From: an uncultured Bacteroidales bacterium
GTDB lineage: Bacteria; Bacteroidota; Bacteroidia; Bacteroidales; Muribaculaceae
Direction: 5' to 3'
NCBI GenBank assembly: GCA_900552315.1
Contig: URZM01000009.1
Location: forward strand, 1-25,861
DNA: 25,861 bases
How positions within the stretch are numbered: position 1 is the stretch's first letter; each line of letters starts with the position of its first letter. Of this stretch, positions 1-7,214 are shown piece after piece. The translations under genes were made by a program, and so were the position numbers. Under the pieces are notes generated by a model. That model was not told the origin of the DNA. It saw nothing but the letters and a program-made list of their open reading frames with translations, and made no database searches.

Positions 1-73
1 TGATATCGTTTAAATTTGAATACTTACTTATACTTATAAATCACACACAAAGTAAATGTGCATTACGACATAT

Positions 74-237
74 AGGGACGCTCCCCGGAGCATCCGGGCC
101 AATGGAGTTGCCGGCAGCCGCATTGGCGCAGGGTGTTGCACATAGTTGGATAGAGACAAATTGCAGGGACATGCCTAAGGCATGTTTAATCAGGAATCAG
201 CGAGTTGTTCTAACCAGCCGAAAGTGCGTCCCTGCAA
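74..237 (+). ncRNA. Possible structured RNA, family not recognised
   Basis: No convincing gene covers this stretch, but it folds well. AGGGACGC (74-81) is exactly complementary to GCGTCCCT (226-233), closing a ~160-nt domain. Inside are CCCGG/CCGGG (84-88 with 94-98), GCCAATG/CATTGGC (98-104 with 121-127) and a CATGCC-TAA-GGCATG hairpin (170-184). TTGCAGGGAC (161-170) is also exactly complementary to GTCCCTGCAA (228-237), so two helices compete for the same 3' strand. It does not show the conserved motifs I would expect for tmRNA, RNase P RNA or SRP RNA, and its branching does not suit the long single hairpin of 6S RNA. No consensus promoter was found upstream. Strand is inferred from the hairpin at 299-349, and the small gene at 391 could instead own this region as a leader. 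Confidence 0.3.
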
Positions 238-298
238 TAAGACGATTCTGTAACATCCCCCACATAAAAAATGCACAAATACTTTCTGTTTCACCTAT

Positions 299-349
299 AA
301 ATGCAAGGCAGACAGGCCCTTGATAAAGCAACCTGTCTGCCTTGCATTT
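299..349 (+). terminator. Perfect 18-bp hairpin, probable terminator
   Basis: Positions 299-316 and 332-349 are exact reverse complements (core arm ATGCAAGGCAGACAGG) around a 15-nt loop. The arms begin with AA and end in TT followed by TC, so the U-tract is short on either strand. It sits between the possible RNA at 74-237 and the small gene at 391 and could end transcription in either direction. A transposon end is the alternative, but no second copy is present in the window. Confidence 0.5.
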
Positions 350-390
350 CACACCACAATCACCGCCTCCTCCCTAACACCCGATTCGCC

Positions 391-558
391 ATGGACTTTG
401 ACGACTTTATGAAATACGACCTTATATTCAACGACGACGATAAATACTCCAGACCCCCGCAAGGCCCGCAAAACGACTCAGGATGCTGCGGAGGATGCCT
501 ATTCGCACTGTTGATCATAGCAATATTATTTTTATTTGGGGTCATATTCACCTCATAG
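391..558 (+). CDS. Small tail-anchored membrane protein, unknown function
   Basis: This 55-residue protein begins MDFDDFMKYD. A longer frame opens at 301, but that start lies inside the 18-bp hairpin and the extra residues look non-coding, so the ATG at 391 is preferred. Residues 1-33 are acidic, then polar and Pro/Asn-rich. A Cys-Cys-Gly-Gly-Cys turn leads into one strongly hydrophobic segment (about residues 38-53) that ends three residues from the C-terminus. The expected topology is a cytoplasmic acidic head with a C-terminal membrane anchor. I do not recognise a characterised family. The acidic head followed by a single clean transmembrane helix argues for a real gene, although no ribosome binding site or consensus promoter is visible, which is usual for ribosome binding sites in this phylum. 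Confidence 0.55.
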   Translation: MDFDDFMKYDLIFNDDDKYSRPPQGPQNDSGCCGGCLFALLIIAILFLFGVIFTS

Positions 559-665
559 CACACACCCTCATTTACTCAACTCATAGGTCATCCCCTCATT
601 TGCTCAACTCGACCATCCAACGAAGGGAGGCTGCGCCCACCCAGCTATGTCACGGTCTACCACGC

Positions 666-761
666 CCCCGATTTCGCGCATACCACATCCCAACCCCGGA
701 CTGGCCAGCCCAGTAACCAACCCCGATTTCGCAGACCACACACCATCCCCGGACTGGCCAG
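666..761. repeat. Imperfect tandem duplication, ~54-bp period
   Basis: CCCCGATTTCGC occurs at 666-677 and again at 721-732, and CCCCGGACTGGCCAG at 694-708 and 747-761, giving two diverged copies of one ~54-bp block. It lies in the gene-free stretch 559-963 just before the hairpin module at 771. No reading frame here looks coding. Confidence 0.6.
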
Positions 762-770
762 TCCCTGCAC

Positions 771-859
771 GAGCCCCGGAGGGGCGCAAACTTTGTTAAC
801 CGGGTACGCTTGCGTGCCCGGACACCCGCCTCCTGCGGGTACAGCCCTGGCGGGGCTGT
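771..859. repeat. Dispersed intergenic hairpin module, copy 1
   Basis: The module starts GAGCCCCGGAGGGGC, passes through TTTGTTAAC, and is followed by three hairpins in a row: CGGGTACGC/GCGTGCCCG (801-820), ACCCGC/GCGGGT (824-840) and ACAGCCC/GGGCTGT (841-859). The same order (GGAGGGGC-type start, TTGTTA, variable GC hairpin, CAGCCC...GGGCTG end) recurs at 12362-12448 and 12697-12783, always between genes. The variable middle hairpin with conserved flanks suggests a mobile or RNA-level repeat rather than coding DNA. Confidence 0.65.
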
Positions 860-918
860 ACTGAACCCTCCCCGTGTGCTTGCCCCTCCCAGCCGTCCGC
901 CCCGTCCCCCCCCTCCAA

Positions 919-937
919 GTGTTAAAATTGTTAACAC
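919..937. promoter_or_regulatory. Inverted repeat upstream of the susC promoter
   Basis: GTGTTAA (919-925) and TTAACAC (931-937) form a perfect 7-bp dyad with a 5-bp spacer, about 27 bp upstream of the -33 element at 964. A related sequence, GTTAAGTGTTAAC, lies around the expected transcription start near 1005-1017. Position and symmetry fit a regulator binding site for the susC operon. The regulator is not in the window. Confidence 0.4.
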
Positions 938-963
938 GAAATGTTAAATATTTTCGAAAGGGG

Positions 964-994
964 TTGTGCTTTTCATATTTTTTAGCTATTTTTG
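964..994 (+). promoter_or_regulatory. Bacteroidetes-type promoter of the susCDEF-like operon
   Basis: A TTG at 964-966 is followed by exactly 20 nt and then TATTTTTG at 987-994, matching the known TTG / TAnnTTTG pattern of the Bacteroidetes primary sigma factor. Transcription would start near 1000, giving a leader of about 340 nt before the ATG at 1344. Confidence 0.7.
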
Positions 995-999
995 TCGCA

Positions 1000-1343
1000 A
1001 ATTTGGTTAAGTGTTAACTAAATATAACATTTCTCAGCATGAAAGACTCGTCATGGTGATGCTATGACGCTCACTATGAGCGTGTTATATCAGCATGTCA
1101 TGCGTGCGTCCCTTTGTGCCGGTTTCGCGGCTTTCCCTGTGAGGGAACGTGTTCATGCAAGTCTTCGCCCATGAGGCCCGGATGTCCGGGCGAGATGTCC
1201 GGAGGTTATATTTTAGTCTCCACTTTCCGGATTCCGGACCTTCGGCCTGTCCCTTTTCCCGTGAGGATGGCCACAGCGGGTCCCCCGAGTTTAGACAATT
1301 AACATTTATATTAACCCAATGTAGAACTAAATTGTATTCTTGC
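1000..1343 (+). promoter_or_regulatory. Long structured leader of susC
   Basis: The predicted untranslated leader contains a series of short hairpins. CGTCAT/ATGACG (1049-1069) shares bases with ACGCTC/GAGCGT (1067-1083), so the two exclude each other. TTCCCT-GTG-AGGGAA (1133-1147) and GCCCGGA-TG-TCCGGGC (1176-1191) follow. The reading frame of susC stays open back to 1149, but a start there would not place a signal peptide at the N-terminus, so the region is best read as a leader. No known riboswitch core was recognised. Confidence 0.45.
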
Positions 1344-4300
1344 ATGAAGAACGTTTGTTTTCATCTGAATCGGAAGTTCTGGGTCACAATGACCATGTTG
1401 TTGGCCTTCACACTTCCCGCTTTAGCTCAAAAGATCACCGTCCACGGTCACGTGGTCGATGAGACGGGCGAAGAGCTCATTGGTGCCTCTGTAATGGAAA
1501 AGGGCACCACAAACGGCGTATCTACCGACTTCGACGGCAACTTCGAACTCTCGGTCAACCCCAACGCCACCCTCGTGATTTCCTACGTTGGCTGCGACAC
1601 GCAGGACGTAGCCGTCAACGGGCAGACTAACCTCCATGTGGTCATGACATCCAACGCCACCGCGCTGGATGACGTCGTGGTCATCGGTTACGGTTCTGTC
1701 AAGAAATCCGACGCCACGGGCTCCGTGGACCTCATCCAGCCCTCCGAGATCGAGGCTGGCATCTCCACCTCCGCACAGGACCTGCTCACCGGCGCGAGCC
1801 CCGGTGTGGTAGTGACCGCCAACGGTGGTAATCCTAACGGCTCCGGTACGATCCGTATCCGTGGCGGCGCCTCACTGAACGCCTCCAACGACCCTCTGAT
1901 CGTGCTTGACGGCGTGCCCTTGACCAACGACGCCTTCGGCGCCATGAACCCCCTGGGTATGATTTCCCCGGACAACATCGAGAGCATGACCATCCTGAAG
2001 GACGCCTCCGCCACCGCCATCTACGGTAGCCGCGCCTCCAACGGTGTGATCATCATCAACACCAAGAAGGGCAAGTCTGGCCGTCCCCAGGTGAATTTCT
2101 CCGCCTCCGTGACCGCCAACACTCCCCGCAAGACCATGAAGATGCTCAACGCATCCCAGTTCTCCGAGAAGATCATTAACTACTGGGGCGCTGACTCCGA
2201 GGCCGCTTCCGCTATCGGCACGGCCGACACCGACTGGCAGAAAGAGATCCTCCGCACTTCCGTTTCTCAGGACTACAACCTGAGCGTGGGCGGTACCGTG
2301 GGCTTCCTCCCTTACCGCATCGCAGGTAGCTACACCAACAACCAGGGTATCATGAAGAACTCCTACATGGAGCGTGTCACCGCAGGCGTGAACTTGAACC
2401 CCAAGTTCTTCAACGGTCTTCTCCAGATCAACGCCAACGTGAAGGGCTACTATGTGCGCCAGCGTGACGCCAACGCCATCGGCGGCGCCATCGACGCCGA
2501 CCCCACTCGTCCCGTGCATGACTGGAGCGAGAGCGGCAACCCCCTCTATCCCTATTTCTATAACGGCTGGAGCACCAGCACGACCGGCGGACACGACTTC
2601 AACACTCAGGGTACCGTAAACCCCGTGGCAGAGGTCATGGATCCCGAGAACATCTACAGCATGTGGCGTTCTAACGGCAACCTGCAGATTGACTACGCTT
2701 TCCATTTCCTCCCCGACCTGCACGCCAACTTGAACCTGGGTTATGACGTCACCAAGGGCGAGCAGAACAACAGGGTAGGCGCCAACACCCCCACAGCCTG
2801 GAACAACCTCCGCAAGGATGGCGCAGGCTATCATTTCTTCAAGCACGAGCTCCGTCGCAACACTCTGTTGGAGTTCTACCTCAACTACAAGAAAGAGGTG
2901 GAGAGCATCTACTCCATGTTCGACATCATGGCCGGTTACTCCTGGCAGCGCGAGGATGACCACGGCTGGCAGAACGAGAACGAGTTCCTGACCCCCGGCT
3001 TCCTCTCCCCCTCACAGACAGGCAACATCCTGACCTACAATCCCGACACCGAGTCCAAGGTGGGCACGACCTACAATCCCTTGTATTCCTGGAACACCGG
3101 CCGCCTCATGCTCATGTCATTCTACGGCCGTATCAACTACAGCTTCAAGGACACATACCTGTTGACATTCTCCCTTCGTGACGACGGTACATCCCGTTTC
3201 GCCAAGGACAACCGCTGGGGCCTCTTCCCCGCACTTGCACTGGCCTGGAAGATCAACAACATGCCCTTCATGGAAGGCTGGGCCGACAACATGAATGAGT
3301 TCAAGCTCCGTCTCGGCTGGGGTGTCACCGGTCAGCAGGCCGTGGCAGGTTATTTCGACTATATGCCTGTCTACACCCAGTCCACACAGGGCTCCTTCTA
3401 TCCCAACATCTGGACCGGCGTCAACGGCCCCGTATACGGCTACACTCTCTATCCCAACGTCTACAACCCCAACCTGAAGTGGGAGGAGACAACCACCTGG
3501 AACGTCGGCCTCGACATGGGCTGGTGGAACAACCGCCTGAACGTGGCTCTCGACTGGTATCTGCGTGAGTCCAAAGACCTGCTCGCACAGGTGACCGTGG
3601 CTCCCGGCGCCGCCACCTCCAACGAGATGATCCAGAACATCGGTACACTGCGCAACCTCGGTCTCGAGGCCACCATCAGCGCAAAGCCCGTCATGACTGA
3701 GGACTTCACCTGGAACACCGCCTTCAACGTGGCATGGAACCAGAACAAGATCACCAAGCTGAACACATCCAACGACCCCAACTATTTCGTGCCCAAGGGC
3801 GGCATGGGCGGCACAGGCAACACCTGCCAGGCCTTCAAGGTCGATTATCCCGCCTACACCTTCGCTCTCTACGAGCAGGTTTATGACGAGCAGGGCCTCC
3901 CCATCGAGGGCTGCTATGTAGACCAGAACGGCGACGGCCAGATCTCCAGCGCCGACCTCGTGTTCAAGCACCACGTAGACCCCACAGTGACAATGTCCTG
4001 GAACAACAACTTCTCATACAAGGGTTGGGACCTCGGCATCCAGCTGCGTGCCTCCATCGGCAACTATGTCTACAACAACATCCGTGCGAAGCGCAGCTTC
4101 ATGTCCAACACATACACCAACTCCACGCTGCGTAACCTCGTAGAGTCTGAGGTTTACTTCAACAACTCCCAGTACTATTCTGACTACTGGTTGGAGAACG
4201 CCGGCTTCGTGCGTTGCGACAACATCACCCTCGGTTACACATTCAGCGACCTGTTCAACAACGGTATCGGCTCCCTGCGTCTGTACGGCGCCGTTCAGAA

Positions 4301-4415
4301 CCCCTTCGTCATCACCCGTTACAAGGGTATCGACCCCGAGGTTCCCGGTGGTGTGGACTCTGACGTTTACCCCCGTCCCGTTTCGTTTACTTTCGGTGTA
4401 GTGGCCACTTTCTAA
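1344..4415 (+). CDS. susC: SusC/RagA-type TonB-dependent outer-membrane transporter
   Basis: This 1023-residue protein is the import channel of a glycan-uptake system. It works as a barrel in the outer membrane, lidded by its SusD partner and powered by TonB. The start at 1344 gives a signal peptide with a hydrophobic core (about residues 14-27) ending ALA-Q. Residues 30-110 form the carboxypeptidase-regulatory-like domain typical of SusC. A TonB-box-like LDDVVVIGYG follows, then the plug domain with the family signatures PLIVLDGVPL and DASATAIYGSRASNGVI. The rest is a beta-barrel ending in an aromatic-rich strand with a terminal Phe. Length is usual for the family. Its gene is first in a four-gene operon, with susD 28 bp downstream. 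C-ending codons dominate, which fits high expression. The symbol denotes the family; the cargo glycan is unknown. Confidence 0.95.
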   Translation: MKNVCFHLNRKFWVTMTMLLAFTLPALAQKITVHGHVVDETGEELIGASVMEKGTTNGVSTDFDGNFELSVNPNATLVISYVGCDTQDVAVNGQTNLHVVMTSNATALDDVVVIGYGSVKKSDATGSVDLIQPSEIEAGISTSAQDLLTGASPGVVVTANGGNPNGSGTIRIRGGASLNASNDPLIVLDGVPLTNDAFGAMNPLGMISPDNIESMTILKDASATAIYGSRASNGVIIINTKKGKSGRPQVNFSASVTANTPRKTMKMLNASQFSEKIINYWGADSEAASAIGTADTDWQKEILRTSVSQDYNLSVGGTVGFLPYRIAGSYTNNQGIMKNSYMERVTAGVNLNPKFFNGLLQINANVKGYYVRQRDANAIGGAIDADPTRPVHDWSESGNPLYPYFYNGWSTSTTGGHDFNTQGTVNPVAEVMDPENIYSMWRSNGNLQIDYAFHFLPDLHANLNLGYDVTKGEQNNRVGANTPTAWNNLRKDGAGYHFFKHELRRNTLLEFYLNYKKEVESIYSMFDIMAGYSWQREDDHGWQNENEFLTPGFLSPSQTGNILTYNPDTESKVGTTYNPLYSWNTGRLMLMSFYGRINYSFKDTYLLTFSLRDDGTSRFAKDNRWGLFPALALAWKINNMPFMEGWADNMNEFKLRLGWGVTGQQAVAGYFDYMPVYTQSTQGSFYPNIWTGVNGPVYGYTLYPNVYNPNLKWEETTTWNVGLDMGWWNNRLNVALDWYLRESKDLLAQVTVAPGAATSNEMIQNIGTLRNLGLEATISAKPVMTEDFTWNTAFNVAWNQNKITKLNTSNDPNYFVPKGGMGGTGNTCQAFKVDYPAYTFALYEQVYDEQGLPIEGCYVDQNGDGQISSADLVFKHHVDPTVTMSWNNNFSYKGWDLGIQLRASIGNYVYNNIRAKRSFMSNTYTNSTLRNLVESEVYFNNSQYYSDYWLENAGFVRCDNITLGYTFSDLFNNGIGSLRLYGAVQNPFVITRYKGIDPEVPGGVDSDVYPRPVSFTFGVVATF

Positions 4416-4443
4416 AGTCTAACTCATTATCAAGTAAATAAAT

Positions 4444-6240
4444 ATGAAATCATATATCAGCAAATTCTTTGCAGGAGCAGCTGTTGTGGCCACTCTCGGC
4501 CTGGGTGCTTGTGTGAACGATCTCGATCAGTTCCCCCAGGACCCCAACAAGATCACTCCCAACAGGTTCAAAGAAAACCCCAGAGAGTATCTGGGTGAGG
4601 TGATGGGCAAGTGCTACTCATCTCTCGCGGTGTCCGGCCAGACCGGCCCTAACGGTGACTGCGACATCTCCGGTCTCGACGGAGGTACGAGCCAGTGGAC
4701 GCGTACGGTGTTCATGCTCCAGGAGTTCCCCACGGACGAGTGCCTCTGGATGTACAACGACGGTGGCGTGGACGAGCTCCGCTGGGGCACATGGTCCAAC
4801 ACCAATGCCGCCATCTACGGCACATACTCACGTCTGTACGTGCATATCGCCGTCTGCAACGATTTCATCCGTCTGGCCTCCAATCCCGGCCAGTATGACA
4901 TCACATACGACGCCGACCTGCAGAAGGACGTAGACCAGCTCATCCTCGAGGCACGCGCCCTGCGCGACCTCTCATACTACTACGTGATCGATTTCTTTGG
5001 CGACGCAGTATGGGCATGGGACGACATGAAATATGGCGAGGTACCCCAGCAGACAACCCGTACCGACCTCTTCAACAAGGTTACGGCTGACCTGGAGGAC
5101 GTGCTCTCCAAGTTCCAGGACTCCAATGTCTATGGCCGCCTGAGCAAGGACGGTGTCGAGTCCCTGCTCTGCCGTTACTACCTCAACGCCGAGGTGTACA
5201 CAGGCACCGCCATGTATGACAAGTGCTGGGAGCACGCACAGAACATCATAGCACGCCACCAGGGCGGCGGCTTCGACGGCTCCGGCCTGGCCAACGACTA
5301 CCTCTCCCTGTTCTGCGCCAACAACCGTCTGTTCGCCCCTGCCGGCGACCTGAAGGCCCAGAACGAGATTCTGTGGTACATACCCCAGGACGCCACATAC
5401 ACACAGCCTTACGGCGGTTCCGCATTCCTGGTGAACGGCGGTATCAAGAACATGGCTACGGCTGACATCGACATCCTCAAGGGCGACGCCAACGTGGCCG
5501 ACGGCTACATGAACCAGCTCTGGTACGGCACCACCGACTCCTGGGGCTGTATGCACGCCCGTCCGCAGCTCGCCGACAAGTTCAATTTCGTGAACGGTTA
5601 CAGCGGCGACGGCCGTACATACCTGTGGCTCACCGAGAGCGCCGGCTTCCAGAAGCAGAATGTGCCCTTCAACGAGTTCCAGGCCGGCTATGCCTGCATG
5701 AAGTTCACCGCAGTGGACTGCAACCCCGACGGCACCATGCCCAAGTTCGTGGATCCCGTCACCGGTCTGCGTCGCGCGGGTGTCACCACCGAGGTTCAGC
5801 AGAGCCAGGACGGCTACACCTGGACCCAGTACAATGTGGAAGGCGCAAGCCAGTTCCATAACACAGGTGTGCCCGTGATCCGCCTGGCCGACGTCTACCT
5901 GATGGCCGCCGAGAGCGCCCTGCGCATGGGCAGCCACCAGAGCGAGGCCCTGACTTACGTGAACTACGTGCGTGAGCGCGCCGGCGTACCCGCCTGGAAC
6001 AGCGGCGAGCTCACCCTCAACTCTCTGCTTGACGAGCGTGCCCGCGAGCTGTATTGGGAGTCCACCCGTCGCACCGACCTTATCCGCTACAACCGCTTCA
6101 CCGGTTCCAACTATCTGTGGGCCTGGAAGGGCGGCGTAGAGGGCGGTACGGCCCTGCCCTCCCATTTCAACCTCTATCCTATACCTGCCAACGTGGTTGC
6201 CGTATATGGCAGCAGCTACCAGCAGAACCCCGGCTATTAA
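4444..6240 (+). CDS. susD: SusD/RagB-type surface glycan-binding lipoprotein
   Basis: This 598-residue lipoprotein pairs with the SusC channel as a hinged lid that captures oligosaccharides. A type II signal peptide ends LGAC with Cys23 as the lipidated residue, followed by Asn-Asp-Leu-Asp, typical of surface-exposed lipoproteins. The family's helical TPR-like scaffold is visible: an ARALRDLSYYYVIDFFGD segment near residues 175-192, an RLADVYLMAAESALRMG segment near 480, and a late DERARELYWESTRRTDLIRY motif near residues 535-555 that closes SusD proteins. The C-terminus (Tyr-Pro-Ile-Pro ... Gln-Asn-Pro-Gly-Tyr) is also standard. It follows susC by 28 bp and precedes the SusE-like gene by 30 bp, so all are probably cotranscribed. 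Alpha-glucan is a plausible ligand from the neighbours, but the binding residues cannot be read from sequence alone. Confidence 0.95.
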   Translation: MKSYISKFFAGAAVVATLGLGACVNDLDQFPQDPNKITPNRFKENPREYLGEVMGKCYSSLAVSGQTGPNGDCDISGLDGGTSQWTRTVFMLQEFPTDECLWMYNDGGVDELRWGTWSNTNAAIYGTYSRLYVHIAVCNDFIRLASNPGQYDITYDADLQKDVDQLILEARALRDLSYYYVIDFFGDAVWAWDDMKYGEVPQQTTRTDLFNKVTADLEDVLSKFQDSNVYGRLSKDGVESLLCRYYLNAEVYTGTAMYDKCWEHAQNIIARHQGGGFDGSGLANDYLSLFCANNRLFAPAGDLKAQNEILWYIPQDATYTQPYGGSAFLVNGGIKNMATADIDILKGDANVADGYMNQLWYGTTDSWGCMHARPQLADKFNFVNGYSGDGRTYLWLTESAGFQKQNVPFNEFQAGYACMKFTAVDCNPDGTMPKFVDPVTGLRRAGVTTEVQQSQDGYTWTQYNVEGASQFHNTGVPVIRLADVYLMAAESALRMGSHQSEALTYVNYVRERAGVPAWNSGELTLNSLLDERARELYWESTRRTDLIRYNRFTGSNYLWAWKGGVEGGTALPSHFNLYPIPANVVAVYGSSYQQNPGY

Positions 6241-6270
6241 TCTTTAACCTCTAAAGTAAAAGCTACAACA

Positions 6271-7131
6271 ATGAAAAAGATATCGATAATGATGGGCCTC
6301 GCGGTGCTGCTCTCAACAGCCTTCACAAGCTGCAAGGAGGATACACAGCCCCGTCTGGAGCGCCCCACTGAGTTCGTGCTCAACACTCCCGCCCTGGCCG
6401 ACAACACTTACGTGCTCTCGGCTGACAACGGTGTGGAACTCTCCGTGAGCCAGGCCGACTACGGCATGGGCATCGTGCCCACCTACACCGTAGAGGTCGC
6501 CACTAAGGAGGACAAGAGCGACGCCAAGGCTCTTGAGGAGAAATATACAAGCGCCCGTTTCACGGTGCCCGGCGAGAGCCTCTCGCTGGCTCTGTGCGAG
6601 CAGCTCGGCTATGTGAGTGAGGAGACTTTCTCCACCACTCCCGTGCCCGTGTATGTACGAGTGATTTCCTCCGTGGCCGGTTGCGACTACGCCACCATCG
6701 CTTCGAACTGGGTTGAGCTAAAGAGCGTGCAGCCCTATTTCGCCGTGAAGCTCCCCGACAGCATCTGGCTTATCGGCCAGTGCACCGGCTGGGATGTCGC
6801 CACAAGCTCCATGGAACTTGTTGAGACCGAGATCGAGAGCCGCATCTATCAGGGCACCTTCGAGATTCCCGCAGGCCAGTTCCAGTTCCGCTTCTACGAC
6901 CAGCTCGGCGACTGGGCTTCCTGGTCCATCGGCTCGCAGAACGCCGACAGCACCGTGGACATCACGTTCACCGACGGTGTCTATGAGGGTCCCGCCTTCC
7001 TCGGCGGCGACGGCGACGAGCAGGGCAAGGGCTCCTGGCAGGTTCCCGACTGGCCCGGCGGCACAGTCAAGATGACCGTGAACCTCTCCAACCCCGCAAA
7101 GGCCAAAGTAATCTTCGAGATCGTAGGCTGA
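6271..7131 (+). CDS. SusE-like surface glycan-binding lipoprotein
   Basis: This 286-residue protein has a lipoprotein signal ending FTSC (Cys21) and an acidic Lys-Glu-Asp after the lipidated Cys, as in surface lipoproteins of this phylum. Residues ~25-152 resemble the N-terminal SusE Ig-like domain (FVLNTPALADNTYVLS, later VYVRVISSV). Residues ~163-286 form one carbohydrate-binding-like beta-sandwich starting SIWLIGQCTGWD, the aromatic opening also seen three times in the next protein. SusE/SusF proteins hold polysaccharide at the surface beside SusCD but are not catalytic. It is shorter than classic SusE because it has one C-terminal binding module rather than two. The gene is 30 bp after susD. 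Starch as ligand is inferred from the family. Confidence 0.8.
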   Translation: MKKISIMMGLAVLLSTAFTSCKEDTQPRLERPTEFVLNTPALADNTYVLSADNGVELSVSQADYGMGIVPTYTVEVATKEDKSDAKALEEKYTSARFTVPGESLSLALCEQLGYVSEETFSTTPVPVYVRVISSVAGCDYATIASNWVELKSVQPYFAVKLPDSIWLIGQCTGWDVATSSMELVETEIESRIYQGTFEIPAGQFQFRFYDQLGDWASWSIGSQNADSTVDITFTDGVYEGPAFLGGDGDEQGKGSWQVPDWPGGTVKMTVNLSNPAKAKVIFEIVG

Positions 7132-7159
7132 CACGGCAAGCAACCATAATTTAGAGGCA

Positions 7160-7182
7160 GGGGGCAGGCTCGCCCCGCCCCC
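7160..7182 (+). promoter_or_regulatory. GC-rich intercistronic hairpin between susE-like and susF-like genes
   Basis: GGGGGC (7160-7165) pairs with GCCCCC (7177-7182), with an inner GGC/GCC step, in the 83-bp gap between the third and fourth genes. No T-tract follows, so it is unlikely to stop all transcription. It could tune expression of the last gene or protect the upstream mRNA 3' end. Confidence 0.4.
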
Positions 7183-7214
7183 CGCCAACACAAATTAAAC
7201 AGACAGATTTTACA

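Noticed and set aside
74..237. tmRNA, RNase P RNA, SRP RNA or 6S RNA
   Set aside because: The expected conserved motifs of the first three are absent, and the branched fold does not match the single long hairpin of 6S RNA.
1149..1343. N-terminal extension of SusC from the upstream start at 1149
   Set aside because: It would bury the signal peptide 65 residues inside; the ATG at 1344 gives a normal exported SusC.
1872..2963. 363-residue minus-strand frame inside susC
   Set aside because: Antisense shadow rich in Val, Gly and His, with no start context, promoter or domain.
4972..6165. 397-residue minus-strand frame inside susD
   Set aside because: Antisense shadow of a certain gene, same composition artefact.
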